Of a DNA stretch of 50,166 nucleotides, positions 46,361-50,166 are shown piece after piece. This DNA is from Desmonostoc geniculatum HA4340-LM1 (lineage in GTDB: Bacteria > Cyanobacteriota > Cyanobacteriia > Cyanobacteriales > Nostocaceae): the NCBI GenBank assembly GCA_019359545.1, contig JAHHHB010000047.1, forward strand, positions 1-50,166, in the 5' to 3' direction. Numbering within the stretch: the stretch's first letter is position 1; each line of letters starts with the position of its first letter. The notes under the pieces are model-generated. The model searched no databases, was not told the origin of the DNA, and saw nothing but the letters and a program-made list of their open reading frames with translations. The translations under genes and the position numbers were made by a program.

Positions 46361-48803
46361 TCTAGTAAATTTGATAGTCCAGGTTGCTGGAGCCGCCGCC
46401 GCTACTAGTGCCTTTGGCAGAATTGGCGCGGCGATGGGCGGATTAGGGCGCAGTGCGTCTGCGGCGTCTGGATCTACAGAGAGTTTAAGTAGTGCCATCT
46501 TTTCTGGGATCGTCAAAGCGAATTTGCTAGGGCAAGCTCTGAATGCTGTAGGCAATGCTGCTCAATTTATGGGGCAGAAGTTTGAGGAAGCCAAGAAAAT
46601 CCAGCTAGATACGGTATCCGCAGCTGGTACTTTTGCGGCTCTGACTGGCGAATCTTACAAAGAGTCAGAGAAGTTCGTCACCAGTTTTGGTGCAGAACTA
46701 TCCAAGATCGCAGGGGCTTTGCCTGGGGCAACGGCTGATTATCAAAAGGTTGCTAACTCCATCATGGATAACGTTATCCCGGCTTTCAAAGATGCAAACG
46801 GGGTATTGAACAAAGGCGAGTTCCAGAAAAACTTGACCGATATCACCAAGCAAATGACACTGCTTGGCATCTCGTCAGGAACTGATGCATCCGCCGTGGG
46901 GATGTTCACTGCAAGGTTACTTGATGGTAACGTTGCATCAGCCAAGCAACTGCTATTTGCCGATAACAACCCTGCTTTTATCAACCTCTTGGAGCAGGAG
47001 ATGAAAAAGCGCGGCAAGGTTCTCAATGACATGAAGAGCATGTCTGCTAAGGAGCGGATTGATGTCGTTAAGGCGGTTTCAGGAAAGCTCATCACTAAAG
47101 ATGTAATTGACGCTGCCAGCAACACGGTAGAAGGTTTGATGGCGGGGATTGAATCCAGCTTTTTTGACCCTACTTCTGGCGTATTTGGACTGCTGCGGGA
47201 CTTGTCTGTTGCCGAAGGACAACAAAATGTGATGACGGCTTTTGCTGGCGGGATCAAAGCCGTGCAGTCCTTTTTTGAAGCTGGCGGCAACATCCTCAAA
47301 GCTCTTGGTGTGCCTAGTATTGACCCAATGCTTGTACTTTATAACGGCATCAATACTTTCACTGGTTGGGTAAAAAAAGCCGCAGATTTTGCAAACTCAC
47401 TTGCTAAACTTGCCAAGGGTGGAGGTAGTGGAATAGGCGGAGTAAGCGCAATATTTGCCAAGATTTTCAATCCTGATTTTCTTCTTGGTGGCTTACAAAA
47501 GTTAATCAGTTCAATTCAAGGCTTTATCAAGCCAGATATTTTAGTTGGTGCCTTCCAAGGCTTCATGGGAGGGGCACAGAAACTATTCAATCCCACTGCA
47601 ATATTAAACGGGTTCGAGAAATTTTTGGGTGGAGTCAATACTTGGATTGGGCAATTTTTCTCCTGGCTCGCGGACTCCTCAGGGAAGATTTTATCCGGCG
47701 GAGGAGGTGCTATTGGCTTTGGGGTGATGGGGGCAAAATTGGGAATATTTGGCGGACAATTAGCAGGCAAATTGATTCAATTTATCATCAATTTACCTTG
47801 GGGAGATATCCTCATCTCTATCGGCAATCTAGCTCTTGCGGCTATTCCGTTTATTGTGGGGTTGGTCGCTAGTTTTCGTGCCACCGTAATTGTAGAAATT
47901 GGCAAGGGATTGCTGAGTATTGGTGGCAAACTTTTAGAGGGATTGAAGATTCTTTGGGACGCAACCAGTTACACGGTCTCTGGGTGGTTAAATTCCTATA
48001 TCAGTGGTTGGTCAGAAGTCGGAAGTTTCGCCGTTAGCTCAATTCAAAATTGGCTCAATTATTTTGTCAATAGCTGGGCAGAAGTGGGAAATTTTGCTGT
48101 TAGCTCGGTGCAGAATTTCTTCACTTCATTAGGAAGTGGAATTGCTGATATGTGGAACCAAACGCTATCAGCAACTACTGAAACTATTAATACATGGCTT
48201 TCTAGCTATCTAGGCGGCTGGGCAGAAGTGGGAAATTTTGCTGTTAGCTCGGTGCAGAATTTCTTTGCCTCCTTGGGACAAGCGATCGCTGATATGTGGA
48301 ATCAGTTGCTATCAACAATTACTGGAGCTATTGGTAACGTTATCACTCAGGCTCAAAGTACAATAAGCGCTCCTGTCAGCGCCATTGGTAGCGTCGTTAG
48401 CAATCCCGTTGGAACTATTGGTGATGCAGTTGTTGGCGCCGGACAATCTGCTTTCAATCTAGGGCAAAATATTGCGTCTGGAACCGCTAATTTACTCGGT
48501 TTTTATAAAGGTCATATCCCCACAGCATCTGGCGGATTATTGGGAGCCTTCGCCAATGAATCACGTAATATGCCATCTGGGGCGAGTCCAGTTGTGGCAA
48601 ATAGCTCAGAATTCATTCTTACTCCGGCACAGATGCAACGGATGATGCAGGGTAGTGCGGTGGTGGGGGCATCCACTAGAAATACTAGTTTCTCCCCGGT
48701 GATTAACGTTTATGGTGTGAACGATCCGGTGGCGATCGCGCGCCTTGCCTTGGAGCAACTTGAAATCATGTATACCCAACAACAGCAGGGGGTACTGGCA
48801 TGA
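46350..48803 (+). CDS. tape measure protein, 817 aa
   Basis: GTG start. Ala/Gly-rich first 90 residues; helical middle; hydrophobic segments about 465-530 (IQFIINLPWGDILISIGNLA). From about residue 540 four imperfect copies of WAEVGNFAVSSVQNFF-type sequence recur (DNA repeat at 48010-48260). A C-terminal region (ANSSEFILTPAQMQRMMQ, SFSPVINVYGVNDPVAIARL) is typical of tail tape measures. Length determines tail length. Confidence 0.88.
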   Translation: MASNLVNLIVQVAGAAAATSAFGRIGAAMGGLGRSASAASGSTESLSSAIFSGIVKANLLGQALNAVGNAAQFMGQKFEEAKKIQLDTVSAAGTFAALTGESYKESEKFVTSFGAELSKIAGALPGATADYQKVANSIMDNVIPAFKDANGVLNKGEFQKNLTDITKQMTLLGISSGTDASAVGMFTARLLDGNVASAKQLLFADNNPAFINLLEQEMKKRGKVLNDMKSMSAKERIDVVKAVSGKLITKDVIDAASNTVEGLMAGIESSFFDPTSGVFGLLRDLSVAEGQQNVMTAFAGGIKAVQSFFEAGGNILKALGVPSIDPMLVLYNGINTFTGWVKKAADFANSLAKLAKGGGSGIGGVSAIFAKIFNPDFLLGGLQKLISSIQGFIKPDILVGAFQGFMGGAQKLFNPTAILNGFEKFLGGVNTWIGQFFSWLADSSGKILSGGGGAIGFGVMGAKLGIFGGQLAGKLIQFIINLPWGDILISIGNLALAAIPFIVGLVASFRATVIVEIGKGLLSIGGKLLEGLKILWDATSYTVSGWLNSYISGWSEVGSFAVSSIQNWLNYFVNSWAEVGNFAVSSVQNFFTSLGSGIADMWNQTLSATTETINTWLSSYLGGWAEVGNFAVSSVQNFFASLGQAIADMWNQLLSTITGAIGNVITQAQSTISAPVSAIGSVVSNPVGTIGDAVVGAGQSAFNLGQNIASGTANLLGFYKGHIPTASGGLLGAFANESRNMPSGASPVVANSSEFILTPAQMQRMMQGSAVVGASTRNTSFSPVINVYGVNDPVAIARLALEQLEIMYTQQQQGVLA

Positions 48804-49672
48804 GGTACAACGATAAAGCATACAACCAACTCCCAGATGCCAGCAAAGAAGGCGCATCCATTGAGGCAGTGCTGCTGGAGTACGATATCTCCGGCAATGC
48901 TGCTAAACCGTTGTGGCTATTCCTTGTCAATCCCCAATCACTCAGGTTTAGCCGGGAAGCGAAATACACGGAGATTTCGCCATTAGCATCGCAGCGATCG
49001 GAAATTCAGTATTCGGCAACCACAGGGCAAACACTCTCCATCCCCGACCTGATACTGCAAACTTGGTACTGCGGCAAGTCGCTGCGGCCGCTGATTGAAG
49101 GGATAAACCTGCTGCTAGAAGCTAATATCAAAAATAAAAAATACGCTCCCCCTATCCTCAAATTCCAATGGGGGACAAGGGAATTTGGCCCGTGCGTGCT
49201 GACTAACATTCAATGGGAGGAATCAGCATGGCTTGGGGGTGAACCCGCTAGTGTGAAATTAGGACTAGAACTCAAAGAAGTTCCCAAAGCCATTAGTCGC
49301 GGCGAGATTGAGCAGCAAAAAACCAAGAATTTAGAAGCCGCCAAAACAACCCGTGAGAAGCAGGGGAAGCCCAGATTACCCCTGACCGACAGGCAACGCG
49401 CCGACGCTTCTGCTGCTGCCAAAAAGTATTTAGAAGTAAATTTAAGGCAGTGGTTGCCGGAGGTTCAGGCGTTAATTTTAAGTAATAGATATAAATTGAT
49501 AACTGATGCTGATAGCGGCTTAGTAACCATGATTGGTGCTGGTGGTAAAAAAATCGGCACTGTTTTAGCCTGGACTCAATTTGAGGATGAAAGCTGGGGA
49601 AAAGCTTATAGCGGTGGAACCACAGTCCCAACGCTTCCGGGCGCAAAGCTTGTCTACTACAAAAACAGTTAG
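48800..49672 (+). CDS. contractile injection system tube-type / baseplate hub protein, 290 aa
   Basis: N-terminal 150 residues match the CIS tube N-terminal domain pattern: LWLFLVNPQSLRFSREAKYT, then ILQTWYCGKSLRPLIEGINL, KFQWGTREFGPCVLTNIQWE and ASVKLGLELKEVPKAI. The middle is charged and the C-terminal region holds YKLITDADSGLVTMIGAGGK. The ATGA overlap with the tape measure is normal. Further baseplate genes are not seen before the window ends. Confidence 0.7.
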   Translation: MRYNDKAYNQLPDASKEGASIEAVLLEYDISGNAAKPLWLFLVNPQSLRFSREAKYTEISPLASQRSEIQYSATTGQTLSIPDLILQTWYCGKSLRPLIEGINLLLEANIKNKKYAPPILKFQWGTREFGPCVLTNIQWEESAWLGGEPASVKLGLELKEVPKAISRGEIEQQKTKNLEAAKTTREKQGKPRLPLTDRQRADASAAAKKYLEVNLRQWLPEVQALILSNRYKLITDADSGLVTMIGAGGKKIGTVLAWTQFEDESWGKAYSGGTTVPTLPGAKLVYYKNS

Positions 49673-49677
49673 AGGCT

Positions 49678-49700
49678 TATCTGGCGGTTTCCGCCAGATA
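49678..49700. repeat. dispersed palindrome, copy 6
   Basis: Perfect 10-bp arms TATCTGGCGG / CCGCCAGATA, loop TTT. Starts six bases after the baseplate gene; right flank shared with copy 4. Confidence 0.9.
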
Positions 49701-49719
49701 GAAAACTTTACATTTGTGT

Positions 49720-49945
49720 TTACTTACTCCTAGCTGCCTCACTTCCCGCTTTCTCCAAGTACGGAACTACTTCTTTGTACTTGGTTTGTCTATCCGCCCA
49801 CTCTGCCAATGCATCAGAGCAAGTTAGAAAACGAATATCCCTGTTGCTCCAAAATCTCAACGAACTCACCCATGAACTGAGCAAGTGCAATAGCTCTTGC
49901 TTCATCCAAGGCATTGGCAATGAACTTTTTAGTTTCCTTGTCCAT
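49720..49945 (-). pseudogene. frameshifted copy of the small paralogue family A
   Basis: First frame: MDKETKKFIANALDEARAIA then FVEILEQQGYSFSNLL, with stop TGA at 49814-49816. The second frame continues as DALAEWADRQTK, then VVPYLEKAGSEAARSK. Together they align with the intact copies (QGFTFEDFLDGLANYAYTN...). The junction is CTC TGA T: skipping one T restores the frame, which resembles the release-factor-2 frameshift geometry but lacks a nearby Shine-Dalgarno element. The 3' end shares sequence with the HNH gene end at 26585. Confidence 0.6.
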
Positions 49946-50048
49946 TACCTTGCTCCGCCAACTGCTGTCTTAGATGGTCAATACGTCCAGAATAGAATTG
50001 GATTTCAGTTTGTACTTTCTCCTCTAACTCTTGGGTTGTTATAGCAAT
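49929..50048 (-). CDS. small helical protein upstream of the family A copy, 38-40 aa
   Basis: Frame ITTQELEEKVQTEIQFYSGR then HLRQQLAEQGNGQGN, stop TAA at 49929-49931, overlapping the next ATG by 17 bases. No normal start codon is visible (ATT or ATA near 50048), so it may begin elsewhere or be a remnant. Low certainty. Confidence 0.35.
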   Translation of the reverse strand: MAITTQELEEKVQTEIQFYSGRIDHLRQQLAEQGNGQGN

Positions 50049-50067
50049 CCTAAATCATTTGTGAAAA

Positions 50068-50166
50068 TCAATCATACATAAATATTTTCGGAAAATTGAA
50101 AATTTCATGCTCAACAGCGAGTTCAAATAAACGCTTGACAATGGTAAAGGATTTACATAAATGATA
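50068..50166 (-). CDS. C-terminal end of a gene continuing beyond the window
   Basis: Open frame from the window edge: LCKSFTIVKRLFELAVEHEI then FNFPKIFMYD, stop TGA 50068-50070. Composition is protein-like. Too short to assign. Confidence 0.3.
   Translation of the reverse strand, partial: YHLCKSFTIVKRLFELAVEHEIFNFPKIFMYD

Noticed and set aside
1..50166. GCGATCGC octamers as element-specific repeats
   Set aside because: HIP1 is a genome-wide feature of many cyanobacteria and is spread evenly, so it marks the host lineage and not this element.

Overview
The window is cyanobacterial, and most of it reads as a contractile-tailed (Mu-like, myovirus-type) prophage or phage-plasmid. The octamer GCGATCGC (HIP1) occurs throughout, inside and outside genes. 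A tandem AATTCGT heptamer near 1.75 kb is of the short-tandem-repeat kind common in heterocyst-forming Nostocales. Position 2-48 (minus strand) holds only the 3' part of a tRNA-Val(UAC) gene, as left when an element integrates into a tRNA, so the left edge may be an element boundary.

Layout. 0-1.5 kb: two unrecognised genes. 1.5-1.95 kb: non-coding. 1.9-4.2 kb: a ribbon-helix-helix (RHH) repressor divergent from a SAP-like protein, a Rad52-like annealing protein and a HAD phosphatase. 4.3-9.3 kb: a tightly overlapping minus-strand operon of about ten genes with small membrane proteins and an FtsK/HerA-like ATPase. 9.4-16.5 kb: regulation and lysogeny (Bro-N antirepressor, XRE repressor, divergent sigma factor, tyrosine integrase, double excisionase-like HTH protein). 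16.5-25.3 kb: small and large terminase, a portal protein fused to an inorganic-pyrophosphatase-like domain, and an 881-residue protein with two ADP-ribosyltransferase-like regions. 25.3-34.3 kb: a non-structural block that separates the portal from the rest of the head genes (HNH, RecT-like, SWIM/SAP, RHH, Excalibur, Rha-like/PD-(D/E)XK and DinD-like proteins, and a gene carrying a dense array of inverted repeats). 34.3-49.7 kb: MuF, gpG-like, protease/scaffold, decoration, capsid, gp36/gp37-like, two tail-fibre-like proteins, sheath, tube, frameshifted tail chaperone, tape measure and a CIS-tube-type baseplate protein. 49.7-50.2 kb: small minus-strand genes, one frameshifted.

How it fits together. 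The virion genes follow Mu order, but I see no MuA/MuB; a tyrosine integrase and a tRNA fragment point to site-specific integration. Several small DNA-binding proteins each face an intergenic region with inverted repeats, suggesting a set of autoregulated switches. Two single-strand annealing proteins point to recombination-linked replication. No endolysin was recognised. A perfect palindrome, with core CTGGCGG-N3-CCGCCAG, occurs six times, each time just after or across the end of a coding region. Three small genes look broken by single-base frameshifts, which could be decay or sequence error.
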